A stretch of 64,000 bases of DNA from Parapedobacter defluvii (GCF_014642075.1 NZ_BMIK01000005.1:186001-250000), one strand, 5' to 3'; counted from the first letter of the stretch, positions 1-10,018 are shown. Notes: a model not told the origin generated them from the letters alone. Translations and numbers: made by a program.

Positions 1-381
1 AAAAAGGCCAATATTCTTGACGCACTATTTGAGAAAAAGATAAATCCTTCTATTACGGCTTTTTTTCATATCATGGTGCGGAAAGGACGTGCCGGAATTC
101 TGTATGCCACGGCCCAAGAATTTATCCGTGAGTACGATGAGGTGAAAGGGATTGCTCATGCGACGGTGATTTCCGCTGTTGCGCTTTCACCGCAGCACAT
201 TGACGCGTTACGGAAAGTAATTGCGAGCGAGATAAAGGCAGATGTGGTTTTAAAAAATGAAGTAGATCCATCATTGATCGGTGGATTTATCGTCAAAGTC
301 GGCGATCGGCAGGTGGATGCCAGCATTGCCGGTAAACTGAAGAAACTGGAACGTCATTTCGGATCGCAAGTTATAAATTGA
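1..381 (+). CDS. atpH: ATP synthase F1 subunit delta (C-terminal part, cut by window edge)
   Basis: The reading frame is open from base 1 and ends at a TAA at 379-381, so the N-terminal part lies outside the window. The visible 126 residues carry the typical delta/OSCP end: a helical part followed by the conserved GGFIVKVGDRQVDASI stretch near the C-terminus. The subunit forms part of the peripheral stalk that ties F1 to the membrane sector. It lies 40 bases before atpA in the usual atpH-atpA-atpG order, which makes the call secure. An internal ATG at 73 is not the true start, because homology continues upstream of it. Confidence 0.96.
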   Translation, partial: KKANILDALFEKKINPSITAFFHIMVRKGRAGILYATAQEFIREYDEVKGIAHATVISAVALSPQHIDALRKVIASEIKADVVLKNEVDPSLIGGFIVKVGDRQVDASIAGKLKKLERHFGSQVIN

Positions 382-421
382 TAATCACTATTAGATCGCT
401 AAAACCCCTAATACAACTAAA

Positions 422-1996
422 ATGATAGAGGTAAGACCAGATGAAGTATCGGCAATTCTGAGAGAGCAATTGTCGGGCTTTAAATCAGAAGCCGAATTGG
501 AAGAAGTGGGTACCGTATTGCAGATAGGCGACGGTATTGCGCGTATATACGGCTTGACTAAAGTTCAATCCGGCGAATTGGTTGAATTTGATAACGGATT
601 ACAAGGCATTGTATTGAACCTTGAGGAAGACAACGTAGGTGTTGTATTGCTGGGTCAATCGGATGAAATCAAGGAAGGTGATACCATTAAACGTACCCGA
701 CGCATCGCATCCATTAAGGTGGGCGAAGGCATGCTGGGGCGTGTGGTGAATACATTGGGGCAGCCTATCGACGGCAAAGGGCCTATTTTGGGGGATACCT
801 ATGAGATGCCCATCGAACGTAAAGCACCGGGTGTAATTTACCGTCAACCGGTAAATGAGCCATTGCAGACCGGAATTAAGGCGATTGATGCAATGATTCC
901 GATCGGCCGTGGTCAACGGGAGCTAGTGATCGGTGACCGCCAAACCGGTAAAACAGCTGTGTGTATAGATACCATCATCAACCAGAAGGAATTTTATGAT
1001 GCCGGTGAACCGGTATATTGTATTTATGTAGCGGTAGGTCAAAAGAACTCAACGGTTGCGAATATTGTCCGTACGTTGGAAGAGAGCGGTGCAATGCCTT
1101 ACACAATCGTGGTATCTGCTTCTGCCGCTGATCCGGCGCCGATGCAGTTTTATGCACCCATGGCAGGTGCTGCCATTGGAGAGTTTTTCCGGGATACCGG
1201 CCGCCCGGCTTTAATTATTTACGATGACCTGTCTAAACAGGCAGTGGCATACCGTGAGGTTTCATTGCTGCTCCGTCGCCCTCCCGGTCGCGAAGCTTAT
1301 CCGGGAGATGTGTTTTACCTTCACAGCCGTCTATTGGAACGCGCGGCTAAAATTAACACGTCTGACGAGATTGCACGTCAGATGAACGATTTACCGGAAT
1401 CCCTTAAACCGCTGGTCAAGGGAGGAGGTTCGCTCACTGCATTACCGATCATTGAAACACAAGCGGGGGACGTGTCTGCTTATATTCCCACAAACGTAAT
1501 TTCCATTACGGATGGACAAATCTTTTTGGAGTCCAATCTGTTTAACGCGGGTGTACGCCCGGCCATCAACGTCGGTATCTCTGTGTCGCGCGTAGGAGGT
1601 AATGCACAGATTAAGTCCATGAAGAAAGTAGCCGGTACGTTGAAACTTGATCAAGCACAGTACCGCGAACTGGAAGCATTTGCTAAATTTGGTTCGGATT
1701 TAGATGCCGCCACGAAGGCTGTGTTAGACAAGGGAGTTCGCAACGTAGAAGTCCTCAAGCAGGGTCAATTTTCGCCGGTACCGGTAGAAAAGCAGGTGGC
1801 CATTATCTATGCCGGGACAAAAGGTTTGTTCCGCAGTGTGCCGGTTAATAAAGTAAAGGAGTTCGAGGCAGAATACTTGCACCAGTTAGAGTTGCGTCAT
1901 CCGGAAGTGTTGAGAGAATTGAAGGAAGGCAAGTTCAACGACGAGCTTACCGGCGTATTGGATACGATAGCGAAAGAATTAGCGGATAAGTATTAA
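422..1996 (+). CDS. atpA: ATP synthase F1 subunit alpha
   Basis: A 524-residue protein of normal length for the alpha subunit. It starts [17 protein letters not shown] and carries the Walker A loop GDRQTGKTA near residue 170, the IYDDLSKQA segment and the alpha/beta signature region around [20 protein letters not shown]. Alpha subunits form the non-catalytic nucleotide sites of the F1 hexamer in the cytoplasm. It lies between atpH and atpG and is surely cotranscribed with them. Nothing unusual is seen in the protein. The 86-base gap after it contains a repeat. Confidence 0.98.
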   Translation: MIEVRPDEVSAILREQLSGFKSEAELEEVGTVLQIGDGIARIYGLTKVQSGELVEFDNGLQGIVLNLEEDNVGVVLLGQSDEIKEGDTIKRTRRIASIKVGEGMLGRVVNTLGQPIDGKGPILGDTYEMPIERKAPGVIYRQPVNEPLQTGIKAIDAMIPIGRGQRELVIGDRQTGKTAVCIDTIINQKEFYDAGEPVYCIYVAVGQKNSTVANIVRTLEESGAMPYTIVVSASAADPAPMQFYAPMAGAAIGEFFRDTGRPALIIYDDLSKQAVAYREVSLLLRRPPGREAYPGDVFYLHSRLLERAAKINTSDEIARQMNDLPESLKPLVKGGGSLTALPIIETQAGDVSAYIPTNVISITDGQIFLESNLFNAGVRPAINVGISVSRVGGNAQIKSMKKVAGTLKLDQAQYRELEAFAKFGSDLDAATKAVLDKGVRNVEVLKQGQFSPVPVEKQVAIIYAGTKGLFRSVPVNKVKEFEAEYLHQLELRHPEVLRELKEGKFNDELTGVLDTIAKELADKY

Positions 1997-2082
1997 CGTA
2001 GACGTGAGATATGAGACATTAGATATCAGACATCTCAAATCTCATGTCTTACATCTCAAATCTGATATCTCAGATATAGAAA
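1997..2082. repeat. Intergenic short-repeat element between atpA and atpG
   Basis: The gap is built from variants of one short word. ACATCTCAAATCT occurs twice, and GATATCAGA/TCTGATATC gives inverted copies that could fold into an interrupted hairpin. It looks like one of the mosaic intergenic repeats seen elsewhere in this window (5212-5257, 29526-29600). It may modulate the atpA/atpG ratio or be neutral; no coding is seen. Confidence 0.55.
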
Positions 2083-2967
2083 ATGGCAAATTTAAAAGAA
2101 GTACGGAACCGTATTGCGTCGGTTACTTCTACCCAGCAGATTACGAAAGCCATGAAAATGGTCTCCGCTGCCAAACTGAAGCGGGCAACAAATGCGATTG
2201 TGCAATTGAGGCCCTATGCGGAGAAGCTAAGAGAGATATTGGCCAACGTATCTGCCAGTGTGGAAGATGGCACTTCACCCTATACGGTTGACCGTAAGCC
2301 AACAAAGGTGCTGATTGTCGTAATTGCGTCAAACAGAGGTTTGGCTGGCGCATTCAATGCCAATGCTATTAAAACAGCTAATCAGTTGATCACCGATAAA
2401 TACAGTGAGCAAATGCAGGCAGGAAACGTAAGCATTGTTGCCATTGGAAAACGAGCACAGGATTATTACCAGAGGCGCCGGTACCAGGTAATCGGTGATA
2501 ACAATGAGCTATTTTCGGCGCTTAATTTTGAAAATACCTCAAAGATTACGGAAGCGATCATGAAGGGGTTTTCAGACGGAACGTATGACCGGGTGGAATT
2601 GGTTTATAACCGGTTCCGTAATGCTGCCGTTCAAATCTTGACTACTGAGCAATTGTTGCCGCTTGTGCCTGCCACCGTTGAGTCAAACCGTCCGAAAAAT
2701 GACGTGGATTACATTATCGAACCTTCAAAGGAAAAGATCATTAATGAGTTGATCCCGAAGGCCATCAAAGTGCAGCTTTACAAGGCGGTGCTGGATTCGC
2801 ATGCTTCCGAGCACGGTGCGCGCATGACCGCGATGGATAAAGCGACGGATAATGCCGGAGAGTTATTGAAGTCGCTCAAGCTTTCATATAACCAAGCAAG
2901 GCAAGCAGCCATCACCACAGAACTTACGGAAATTGTGAGTGGCGCGGCAGCACTTTCCAATGGGTAA
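2083..2967 (+). CDS. atpG: ATP synthase F1 subunit gamma
   Basis: A 294-residue protein of the usual length. It begins MANLKEVRNRIASVTSTQQITKAMKMV, the conserved N-terminal coiled-coil helix of gamma, and ends with the matching C-terminal helix containing ARMTAMDKATDNA. Gamma is the rotating central shaft linking proton flow to catalysis. It is the last gene of this atp block, followed 23 bases later by a strong terminator. The beta and epsilon genes are not in this window and presumably lie elsewhere. Confidence 0.98.
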   Translation: MANLKEVRNRIASVTSTQQITKAMKMVSAAKLKRATNAIVQLRPYAEKLREILANVSASVEDGTSPYTVDRKPTKVLIVVIASNRGLAGAFNANAIKTANQLITDKYSEQMQAGNVSIVAIGKRAQDYYQRRRYQVIGDNNELFSALNFENTSKITEAIMKGFSDGTYDRVELVYNRFRNAAVQILTTEQLLPLVPATVESNRPKNDVDYIIEPSKEKIINELIPKAIKVQLYKAVLDSHASEHGARMTAMDKATDNAGELLKSLKLSYNQARQAAITTELTEIVSGAAALSNG

Positions 2968-2990
2968 CATTAACCGAAAAAGTATATTTT

Positions 2991-3012
2991 AAGGGCCTTT
3001 AGGGCCCTTTTT
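2991..3012 (+). terminator. Rho-independent terminator after atpG
   Basis: AAGGGCC, a 5-base loop, then GGCCCTT and a run of T. The perfect 7-bp stem with a T tail lies 23 bases after the atpG stop codon, ending the atp transcript. Confidence 0.85.
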
Positions 3013-3260
3013 AGTTTTGTACTGCGTATCTCTAAAAATATACCCATTATTAGGTATAGGTTTACGTAAACAATTCATTTAGTTTTGTGTTATTATTTCG
3101 CTGATGATATTATTTCATTTGGCAAGGTTATTGAGCAGTTGGGGGTGATTACATTTACTTAGTCAATAATTGCAATTCTTGTACACATGTTGTAGCAAAA
3201 AGAAGATTATATTCGTTAATCTACGTGAAGAGGGGTCGTGGCTACATTGATTAAACTTAC

Positions 3261-5201
3261 ATGAAAGAACGGATACTTCGTTTTAAAACCGTGCCTCGTT
3301 GGGCAATACTACTATTGGATGTACTGATATTGGCCTGGTCGTTTACCCTCTCTTATTTTGTTGCGAAGCAATTTAATTTCCACGACGTCATCCGGGGGCA
3401 TTTTTTTGTTTACACGGGTATGTATGTAGGGATTGCGCTGCCGGTATTTTTCCTGATGCGTATACACACCGGGTTGATCCGCTATTCTGATACCCGGGAC
3501 ATGCTGAAAATATTTTCGGCGATGCTGATCAATTCGGCTATTTACATAGCGGTTGCTTACCTAGTATTGGGTCCGTTGCTACATATCAGGGATCAACAAT
3601 TGGGGTTGGTCTTGTTGATCAATTTTTTTATCGCTACGTCTTTCCTTATCATGCTTCGGATCGCAGTGAAGAGTATTTACTTTATGCTGACGAGGCGGAT
3701 GCGCGATGTGGATACCGTGCGTGTATTGATTTACGGTGCCGACCAGAATGCGATTATGGCTAAGCAGGCTCTGGAGAATAGTACGGAATCCAAGTTTGTC
3801 ATTGTTGGTTTTATCGACACTAACAGAGGTAAACTGAATAGCTATATAGAGCGAAAGCGTGTTTACCATGTAAAGGACCTTGCTGCGTTAAAAGATAAGT
3901 ATGCGATAGACCAGATGATTTTTGTAAAAGATCACCTGGGAAGTAGGGATAAAAAAGTGATTGTAGAACGGTGTTTGCGATTGGGAATTAAAGTCCTGAC
4001 GGTACCGCCGGCATCGGAATGGGTATCCGGCAGGTTACGGATCCAGCAAATAAAGAATTTACGGATTGAGGATCTGTTGCAGCGTGCTCCCATTAAAATT
4101 AATAACGATAAAATCTGTGATGATCTTTGTGGCAAACGAATACTGATTACGGGTGCTGCTGGGTCAATCGGTTCGGAGATTGTCCGGCAGGTGTTGCGTT
4201 ACGAACCTCAAATGCTTATTCTCTGTGACCAAGCAGAATCTCCCATGCACGAGATTCAGCTGGAAATTGAGGAGACATTTTCTTCAAGTAATGTCGTTAT
4301 CGCCATTGCCGACATCCGGAATCTAGAGCGCATGCATCAGATATTCAACGATTACCGACCCGAGTTGGTGTATCACGCTGCGGCTTATAAGCATGTACCC
4401 ATGATGGAGCGGAATCCGGGGGAGGCAGTGAGTACCAATGTGGGAGGAACAAAGAATGTTGCCGACCTGTCAGTACTTTTCGGTGTGAAGAAGTTTGTGA
4501 TGATATCTACGGATAAGGCGGTGAATCCTACCAATGTAATGGGGGCTTCTAAGCGTATTGCAGAGATTTATACGCAAAGCCTGGATGCACAGCAATCCGT
4601 TCACTTGGTCGATACGGCAGCGGGGGTAACCAAACAGGTGAAGGGTACCCGTTTCATTACGACCCGGTTTGGCAATGTATTGGGATCCAATGGGTCCGTG
4701 ATACCGAGGTTTACCGCACAAATAGCAAAAGGCGGGCCGTTGACCGTGACTCATCCCGAGATTACAAGATATTTCATGACCATACCGGAAGCGGTACAAT
4801 TGGTACTGGAGGCAGGCACGATGGGCAAAGGTGGGGAAATTTATGTATTCGATATGGGCAAGCCGGTCAAAATCGTTGATTTAGCAAGAAAGATGATTCA
4901 ATTGGCGGGGCTTAAGCCCGAGAAAGATATCGAGATTGTATATACGGGATTACGCAGCGGAGAGAAATTATACGAAGAGTTGCTAAGTGATGGGGAGAAA
5001 GTGGTTCCCACACACCATGACAAAATACATATCGCACGGGTCAATCCGTTGAATCACGAAAGTGCCAAGCGTCTTGTTTATGAACTTATTGCACTGAATG
5101 AACGGAAAAACAGCAGTGGAGTTGTTCGTAAGATGAAAGAAATTGTGCCTGAATTTATCAGCAAGAATTCTCCATTCGAAGCGCTTGATACGGTAGGATA
5201 G
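3261..5201 (+). CDS. Membrane-bound nucleoside-diphosphate sugar dehydratase (FlaA1/WbpM/PglF family)
   Basis: A 646-residue protein with about four N-terminal membrane helices (residues 12-130), a first Rossmann-like region (about 155-220) and a C-terminal extended SDR domain. That domain opens with GAAGSIGSE near residue 297. The catalytic area reads STDKAVNPTNVMGASKR, with Met in place of the usual Tyr before the Lys, as in the WbpM/PglF UDP-GlcNAc 4,6-dehydratases. The likely reaction is UDP-GlcNAc to a 4-keto-6-deoxy sugar for surface glycans. It stands alone, far from the capsule locus at 31.7-45.9 kb, but could feed it. The 248-base 5' region holds a TAGTTTTG promoter-like word at 3080-3087 and a TTTACGTAAA palindrome at 3061-3070. 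The exact sugar product is inferred. Confidence 0.9.
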   Translation: MKERILRFKTVPRWAILLLDVLILAWSFTLSYFVAKQFNFHDVIRGHFFVYTGMYVGIALPVFFLMRIHTGLIRYSDTRDMLKIFSAMLINSAIYIAVAYLVLGPLLHIRDQQLGLVLLINFFIATSFLIMLRIAVKSIYFMLTRRMRDVDTVRVLIYGADQNAIMAKQALENSTESKFVIVGFIDTNRGKLNSYIERKRVYHVKDLAALKDKYAIDQMIFVKDHLGSRDKKVIVERCLRLGIKVLTVPPASEWVSGRLRIQQIKNLRIEDLLQRAPIKINNDKICDDLCGKRILITGAAGSIGSEIVRQVLRYEPQMLILCDQAESPMHEIQLEIEETFSSSNVVIAIADIRNLERMHQIFNDYRPELVYHAAAYKHVPMMERNPGEAVSTNVGGTKNVADLSVLFGVKKFVMISTDKAVNPTNVMGASKRIAEIYTQSLDAQQSVHLVDTAAGVTKQVKGTRFITTRFGNVLGSNGSVIPRFTAQIAKGGPLTVTHPEITRYFMTIPEAVQLVLEAGTMGKGGEIYVFDMGKPVKIVDLARKMIQLAGLKPEKDIEIVYTGLRSGEKLYEELLSDGEKVVPTHHDKIHIARVNPLNHESAKRLVYELIALNERKNSSGVVRKMKEIVPEFISKNSPFEALDTVG

Positions 5202-5211
5202 ACCGCTTTCG

Positions 5212-5257
5212 GCTATCAGCTTTCAGCGATCACAGTTGAAGGCTGAAAGCTGATAGC
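5212..5257. terminator. Perfect 16-bp inverted repeat between convergent genes
   Basis: GCTATCAGCTTTCAGC at 5212-5227 is followed after 14 bases by its exact reverse complement at 5242-5257. It lies between two convergent genes, where a bidirectional terminator is expected, but there is no long T run on either side. It may instead be a dispersed palindromic repeat used as a terminator. Confidence 0.65.
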
Positions 5258-5278
5258 TGGCTTTCCGATAACCTCAAA

Positions 5279-6325
5279 TCACCACCTGATCAATGCACTC
5301 GCCCACGTAAAACCTGAACCAAAAGCAGCTAGGCAGACAAGATCACCCGTGTTAATTTTCCCTGCTTCCCAAGCTTCACACAAGGCGATAGGTACGGATG
5401 CGGCTGTCGTGTTACCATATTTTTGGATGTTATTAAAAACCTGATTATCGCTAAGGCCCAACAACTTTTGGACGTATTGGCTGATGCGTAGGTTGGCTTG
5501 ATGCGGGATGAGCAAGTCGATATCTTTTTCGGATAGGTTATTGGCTGCCAGTGCTTCTCTGATGACCTCAGGAAACTTAACGATAGCTTTCTTGAATACC
5601 GCAGGACCATCCATGTAGGGGAGTGTGGCCCCACTTTCCAACTGCTCGGTAGTAAGGAACAGGCCACCCAGTTCCTGATTGGGAAACGGTGGTTTGTCTG
5701 TTAACCATTTATTGGCGTGCGCTCCGGGGTAATACATCGCGAGGATTTCTGCATCCGCTCCGTCACTGTGAAGGTGAGTGCTTAATATGCCTTTATTTTT
5801 TTCTTGCGTAGGCTGTAGTACAACAGCTCCGGCGCCGTCTCCAAAAATTACCGATACATTGCGGCTCCGTGTCTGAAAATCCATTGCAAAAGAGTGCTTC
5901 TCACTGCCCACAACTAGAATATTTTTATAGGTGCCTGTTTTTATAAATTGATCGGCCACGGAAAGCGCATATACAAAGCCCGAACATTGGTTTCGCACAT
6001 CCAGGGCACCGATTTCGCGCATACCCATTTCACGTTGAAGCAACACACCGCAACCCGGAAAGTAGTAATCAGGGCTTAGGGTGGCGAATACAATGAAATC
6101 AATGTCATGCGTGGTAACGCCGGCCCGATCCATGGCTATTTTAGCGGCCTCGATGGCCATGGTCGTTGTAGTCTCGCCCATGCGGTTCGCAAACCTGCGT
6201 TCTTTTATTCCTGTCCGTTCTTGTATCCATTCATCGCTGGTATCCATAAAACGAGTCAGATCTTCATTTGTGTAAACGTTTTTGGGGACATAGTAGCCCA
6301 TTCCAGCAATTTTTGATTGGTACAT
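5279..6325 (-). CDS. 3-oxoacyl-ACP synthase III family protein (FabH-like)
   Basis: A 348-residue thiolase-fold condensing enzyme. The catalytic triad is visible as Cys114 (RNQCSG), His275 (IPHQAN) and Asn305 (KYGNTT). FabH enzymes condense an acyl-CoA with malonyl-ACP to start fatty-acid chains. The protein is about 30 residues longer than E. coli FabH. The extra length lies around residues 190-240 (YYPGAHANKWLTDKPPF), which fits a FabH-like paralogue as well as the housekeeping enzyme. It is not next to plsX or rpmF, the usual fabH neighbours, so the symbol is withheld. The gene is divergent from clpS. Confidence 0.9.
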   Translation of the reverse strand: MYQSKIAGMGYYVPKNVYTNEDLTRFMDTSDEWIQERTGIKERRFANRMGETTTTMAIEAAKIAMDRAGVTTHDIDFIVFATLSPDYYFPGCGVLLQREMGMREIGALDVRNQCSGFVYALSVADQFIKTGTYKNILVVGSEKHSFAMDFQTRSRNVSVIFGDGAGAVVLQPTQEKNKGILSTHLHSDGADAEILAMYYPGAHANKWLTDKPPFPNQELGGLFLTTEQLESGATLPYMDGPAVFKKAIVKFPEVIREALAANNLSEKDIDLLIPHQANLRISQYVQKLLGLSDNQVFNNIQKYGNTTAASVPIALCEAWEAGKINTGDLVCLAAFGSGFTWASALIRW

Positions 6326-6384
6326 ACCTGCGCGATTTAAAAAGGATTATTACCACAATGTTACGGAATTTTTTTAAAAAGGCG

Positions 6385-6392
6385 TAACTTTG
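6385..6392 (+). promoter_or_regulatory. Putative Bacteroidetes -7 element (TAACTTTG) directly before clpS
   Basis: TAACTTTG matches the TAnnTTTG consensus and ends only four bases before the clpS ATG. No clear TTG at the -33 distance is seen. If used, the mRNA would start at or near the ATG and be almost leaderless. Confidence 0.45.
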
Positions 6393-6396
6393 TGGG

Positions 6397-6678
6397 ATGA
6401 CGGTCGAAACCCAGGAGGAAACCTATACGCTTGAAGAGGTGTTGGCTGCTGTAACGCCTAACCATCGGTTAATACTTTGGAACGATGACACCAATACGTT
6501 TGAGCATGTAATCAATTGCTTGGTTAAACATTTGCAATACAGTGCGGAACAGGCGGAGAAGATTGCGTGGAAAGTGCACACGGAAGGAAAATGTCCCGTA
6601 TTGGAGGGTAGTTATACCGAAGTAGATATATACCGTAAGATTCTTAAGTCTGAAGGGTTGACAGTCAGTATCGAGTGA
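6397..6678 (+). CDS. clpS: ATP-dependent Clp protease adaptor ClpS
   Basis: A 93-residue protein with the ClpS core: the LILWNDDTNTFEHVI segment (the family NDD-T/FxxV motif that caps the N-degron pocket), AWKVHTEGKCPV, and a C-terminal helix. ClpS binds ClpA/ClpC-type chaperones and delivers N-end-rule substrates for proteolysis in the cytoplasm. It is divergent from the fabH-like gene and followed by a TonB receptor on the same strand after 136 bases. No Shine-Dalgarno sequence precedes the ATG; a promoter -7 word sits there instead. Confidence 0.94.
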   Translation: MTVETQEETYTLEEVLAAVTPNHRLILWNDDTNTFEHVINCLVKHLQYSAEQAEKIAWKVHTEGKCPVLEGSYTEVDIYRKILKSEGLTVSIE

Positions 6679-6814
6679 ATTCTGGAACCAAAGTAACAAT
6701 CTAAGCGAACCTATATCGGTGCTGTAATATTGCGGTTACCATACATGTGTGGTTTCAATAAAAGCACAATCTTTGCGGCAGGTTACTCAGATACTAATTT
6801 TTTAATACAAACAC

Positions 6815-9289
6815 ATGTTTTTTGCAAGCAGGATAAAGATCGGTTACGTTATTTTACTAAGTATTTTCTCCACGTCGCTGGATGTTAACGCACAGGCAGG
6901 GAAGGCTTCCGTTTCGGCAGTGGTTATCGACGAACTATCGGGAGACCCAATCGGGTTTGCCAGTGCTGCTTTATTAGTGCAGGGATCTAATACATATGTG
7001 AAGGGTATGCAGACAGTGGATGACGGTAAAGTGTTATTCACAGAGATTGCACCCGGCACGTACGCTGTGCGGATTACTTATGTGGGGTACGAAAATCACC
7101 TAACGGAAAATGTGGTGGTGAAGGCAGGAGAGGCGGTTAATTTGGGTAAAATCTTGCTGAAACCGACGGGAGAGTTGCTAGAAGAAGTCGTGGTACAAGG
7201 TGCGCCTCCTGCAATGGAGTTGGGAATAGACCGGAAAATTTTTAATGTGGCTGAGAGTACATTGAGCGTGGGAGGAACTGCCACAGACTTGCTGGCAAAC
7301 GTACCTTCTTTACAAGTGGATATGGATGGCACAGTGAGTCTACGGGGATCCAGCAGTGTCCGTGTTTTAATCAATGGCCGTGAATCCGCGCTGGCAGGTA
7401 GTGATGTGACTCAATTTCTTCAGTCATTGCCGGCCAATGCTGTGGAACGGATCGAGGTGGTCACCAATCCTTCTTCCAAATACGATGCGGAGGGCCAGTC
7501 TGGCATTATTAATATTGTCTTGAAGAAAAATACCTACTTAGGTTTTAACGGATCTGCCAATTTTTCAGGTGGCTCTTACAATAATTACATGGCAGGTGTC
7601 AACTTGAATTTCCGGAATAATAGTGTTAATTATTACGGTGGCTACACGTTTAACCGACGGAATATGGTTGGAGATGGAGTGAATAATACCGAATTACTGG
7701 CAAACAATAGCCTGACCAACAATACCAGTGAAAGTGCCCGCCTCGGCCTTAACCACAATGTACAGCTTGGTGTTGACTATTATCTCGGCGAAAAAACACT
7801 CATCGGATTGGCGGGAAACCTAAGCTTCCGTGGCAATGAGCGTAATGAAGATTTGTTTTATAATTATTTTAATCATCCACAACTATCGGGTAGCAGCAGT
7901 CGTTTCTCCCGGCAGGATGAAGATGATTTCGGATATGAGGTAGCATTGGACGTAAAACAGGATTTTAAACACGATGGTGAGGAGCTGCTCGCAAATGTTG
8001 CTTTTGGCTACGATGGGGAAGAAGGGGTGAATTCTTTTGATCAGGAGTATTCTGTTCCCCCATCGGGGAGGTATGAAAGAGCAAGGATCAACGACACGAA
8101 GGAGGATGGGCGTAATGTCAATATTCAGTTGGATTATGTACGGCCATTTGGTGAAAACCATAAGTTGGAGGCCGGGTATCGCACGATTATCCGGCGTAGT
8201 ATGGATTATCAGTATTCTCAGTCTGATTCAACCCAGGGATTAATGCCGGATTACCGGGTCAGCAACGATTTTGATATGACGAGTAGTGTACATGCCTTGT
8301 ATGTTAACTACCAAAATAAATTGACGGATAAATTGGGTTACCAAGTAGGACTACGTGCGGAACAGGCATATTTGGACACTGAATTGGGATTGCTTACTCC
8401 AGGTCTATCTGAGGATGAGCGGACAATTTCCGGACAATTGGACTATTTCCGCGTGTATCCCAGTGTATTCCTCACGCAGGAATTTGGAAATAAGAATCAA
8501 CTTCAATTGAGTTACACGCGGCGGGTAAGCCGGCCCAGAGGGTGGCAGGTAAATCCGTTTGTAGATGTGTCAGACAACCTGAATCATCGTCAGGGCAATC
8601 CTAATCTGTTGCCCGAAGATATTCATTCATTTGAATTGGGGTATACAAAAACCTGGGAATCCTTGTTGATCACCTCTTCTGTGTATCACCGCATTGTAAA
8701 TGATGTAACCCAACCGATTATTCAGGAAGTGGACGAAAATACAGGTGTTACATTGATGCAATGGCAGAATATAAGCCGTAACGAATCAACTGGGCTGGAA
8801 TTGATTTCCCGATTGGATCTATCCAAAAAGTGGGATGTTATGGCCAATGTCAATGCATACCATACGCGGTTCAGAGGCAGTGAAGCGTTTGGGGTCGATC
8901 CCTCGAAAGGGTTTAGCTGGAATGCCAATGCGACCACGAACTACCGTTTTATCCCACGGCTTTCCCTTCAAGCCCGTTTTGAATACCAGGCACCCCGTAT
9001 CATGGCACAAGGGAAGGGTATTGAAAACTATGTGATAGATGCAGGGCTTAAGCTGGATGTGCTAAACCGTAAAGGAAGTATTCTATTCAACGCACGGGAT
9101 TTATTGAACCAACGGCGTTTCGGGGGATATACGCACAGCAATGGAGTCCATCGTTATTTTGAACATCGATGGATGCGCAGAACCTTTATGCTGTCATTTA
9201 ATTATCGTTTTGGCGATCAAAGCCTTAAGCGGGAGGAGCGTAAACGGGAGAATACCGAAGATTATGGAGGAGGAGAGCAACAGTTTTGA
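6815..9289 (+). CDS. TonB-dependent outer membrane receptor with N-terminal CarboxypepD_reg-like domain
   Basis: An 824-residue protein. It has a signal peptide (residues about 1-26, ending DVNAQA), a transthyretin-like regulatory domain (about 30-125, with GDPIGFASAALLV), a plug domain (about 145-240, with LRGSSSVRVLINGRE and IEVVTNPSSKYDAEGQSGIINIVLKK) and a 22-strand barrel ending in an aromatic residue. It belongs to the outer membrane beta-barrel family typical of Bacteroidetes TonB receptors that lack a SusD partner. No SusD gene follows, so this is not a starch-utilisation-type pair. The substrate is unknown; siderophore, peptide or other uptake are all possible. The C-terminal residues are acidic and glycine-rich. 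Confidence 0.9.
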   Translation: MFFASRIKIGYVILLSIFSTSLDVNAQAGKASVSAVVIDELSGDPIGFASAALLVQGSNTYVKGMQTVDDGKVLFTEIAPGTYAVRITYVGYENHLTENVVVKAGEAVNLGKILLKPTGELLEEVVVQGAPPAMELGIDRKIFNVAESTLSVGGTATDLLANVPSLQVDMDGTVSLRGSSSVRVLINGRESALAGSDVTQFLQSLPANAVERIEVVTNPSSKYDAEGQSGIINIVLKKNTYLGFNGSANFSGGSYNNYMAGVNLNFRNNSVNYYGGYTFNRRNMVGDGVNNTELLANNSLTNNTSESARLGLNHNVQLGVDYYLGEKTLIGLAGNLSFRGNERNEDLFYNYFNHPQLSGSSSRFSRQDEDDFGYEVALDVKQDFKHDGEELLANVAFGYDGEEGVNSFDQEYSVPPSGRYERARINDTKEDGRNVNIQLDYVRPFGENHKLEAGYRTIIRRSMDYQYSQSDSTQGLMPDYRVSNDFDMTSSVHALYVNYQNKLTDKLGYQVGLRAEQAYLDTELGLLTPGLSEDERTISGQLDYFRVYPSVFLTQEFGNKNQLQLSYTRRVSRPRGWQVNPFVDVSDNLNHRQGNPNLLPEDIHSFELGYTKTWESLLITSSVYHRIVNDVTQPIIQEVDENTGVTLMQWQNISRNESTGLELISRLDLSKKWDVMANVNAYHTRFRGSEAFGVDPSKGFSWNANATTNYRFIPRLSLQARFEYQAPRIMAQGKGIENYVIDAGLKLDVLNRKGSILFNARDLLNQRRFGGYTHSNGVHRYFEHRWMRRTFMLSFNYRFGDQSLKREERKRENTEDYGGGEQQF

Positions 9290-9295
9290 TGGCTG

Positions 9296-9997
9296 TCAAA
9301 AGAGTTGGGTAAGTTCGTAAAGCGTGCCGATGCTGCGCCTGACATCCGTTGGTACTTCTTCCCTTTTGGGGTTGAAGTAAATGGCGTCCATGCCGACATT
9401 CTGTGCGCCGCGTATGTCTGCATCCAAACTGTCGCCAACCATTACGCTGTCGGGAATTGCTGTTTTCGCATTATTAACCGCATAGTGGAAAATCCGCGGA
9501 TCGGGTTTATGGACACCCACCGTTTCCGAAATCACAACGGTGGAGAAATACTTTTTAAGATCACATTTGGTGATCTTGGTTTCCGCAGCGTCTCCGAAGC
9601 CATTTGAAATAAGGTGGAGAGTATATTTTTCGCAGAGGTAGCCGAGGGTTTCATGTACATGTGGGAACAAGTGGGTTTTCTGAGGGCACAGCCTGAGATA
9701 ATCTTCTTCAAATGCCTTCGGGAATAACCGGGGGTCGATTTCCAGTTCACTAAATGTATCGGCAAAACGCGCTTCGCGAAGTTCAGATTTCGTAATTTTT
9801 CCGTGATGATAGAGTGCCCATAACCGATGATTATTTCGGTTATAAGTTTCAATAAACACGCCGGCAGAATCGATGCCCAGTGAATCGAAATTATAGGTGT
9901 CAAATAATTCCCTTAACGCCTCTTCGGCGTTTTTTTCGAAATCCCAAATGGTATGATCCAGATCGAAGAAAATATCTTTTTTCCCTGTATGCCGCAT
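9296..9997 (-). CDS. HAD superfamily hydrolase, YjjG-type noncanonical nucleotidase
   Basis: A 233-residue HAD phosphatase. Motif I is FFDLDHT with nucleophile Asp12 and acid Asp14, motif II is LISNGF, motif III Lys lies in VHKPDPRIF, and motif IV is VGDSLDADI. A helical cap lies between motifs I and II. Length and motif spacing fit the YjjG/TIGR02254 group, cytoplasmic 5'-nucleotidases acting on noncanonical or pyrimidine nucleoside monophosphates. The gene starts 21 bases after the GH5 stop and may be read through from the mannan operon, although its role appears unrelated. Substrate specificity is inferred. Confidence 0.85.
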   Translation of the reverse strand: MRHTGKKDIFFDLDHTIWDFEKNAEEALRELFDTYNFDSLGIDSAGVFIETYNRNNHRLWALYHHGKITKSELREARFADTFSELEIDPRLFPKAFEEDYLRLCPQKTHLFPHVHETLGYLCEKYTLHLISNGFGDAAETKITKCDLKKYFSTVVISETVGVHKPDPRIFHYAVNNAKTAIPDSVMVGDSLDADIRGAQNVGMDAIYFNPKREEVPTDVRRSIGTLYELTQLF

Positions 9998-10018
9998 GAT
10001 GCAAAGATACGGTTTTTT

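Noticed and set aside
2004..2291. Open frame across the atpA-atpG repeat
   Set aside because: Overlaps atpG in another frame; its beginning is translated repeat DNA.
3012..3019. TAGTTTTG promoter word straight after the atpG terminator
   Set aside because: It overlaps the T tail of the terminator and is 240 bases from the next gene; a chance match is likely in this AT-rich stretch.
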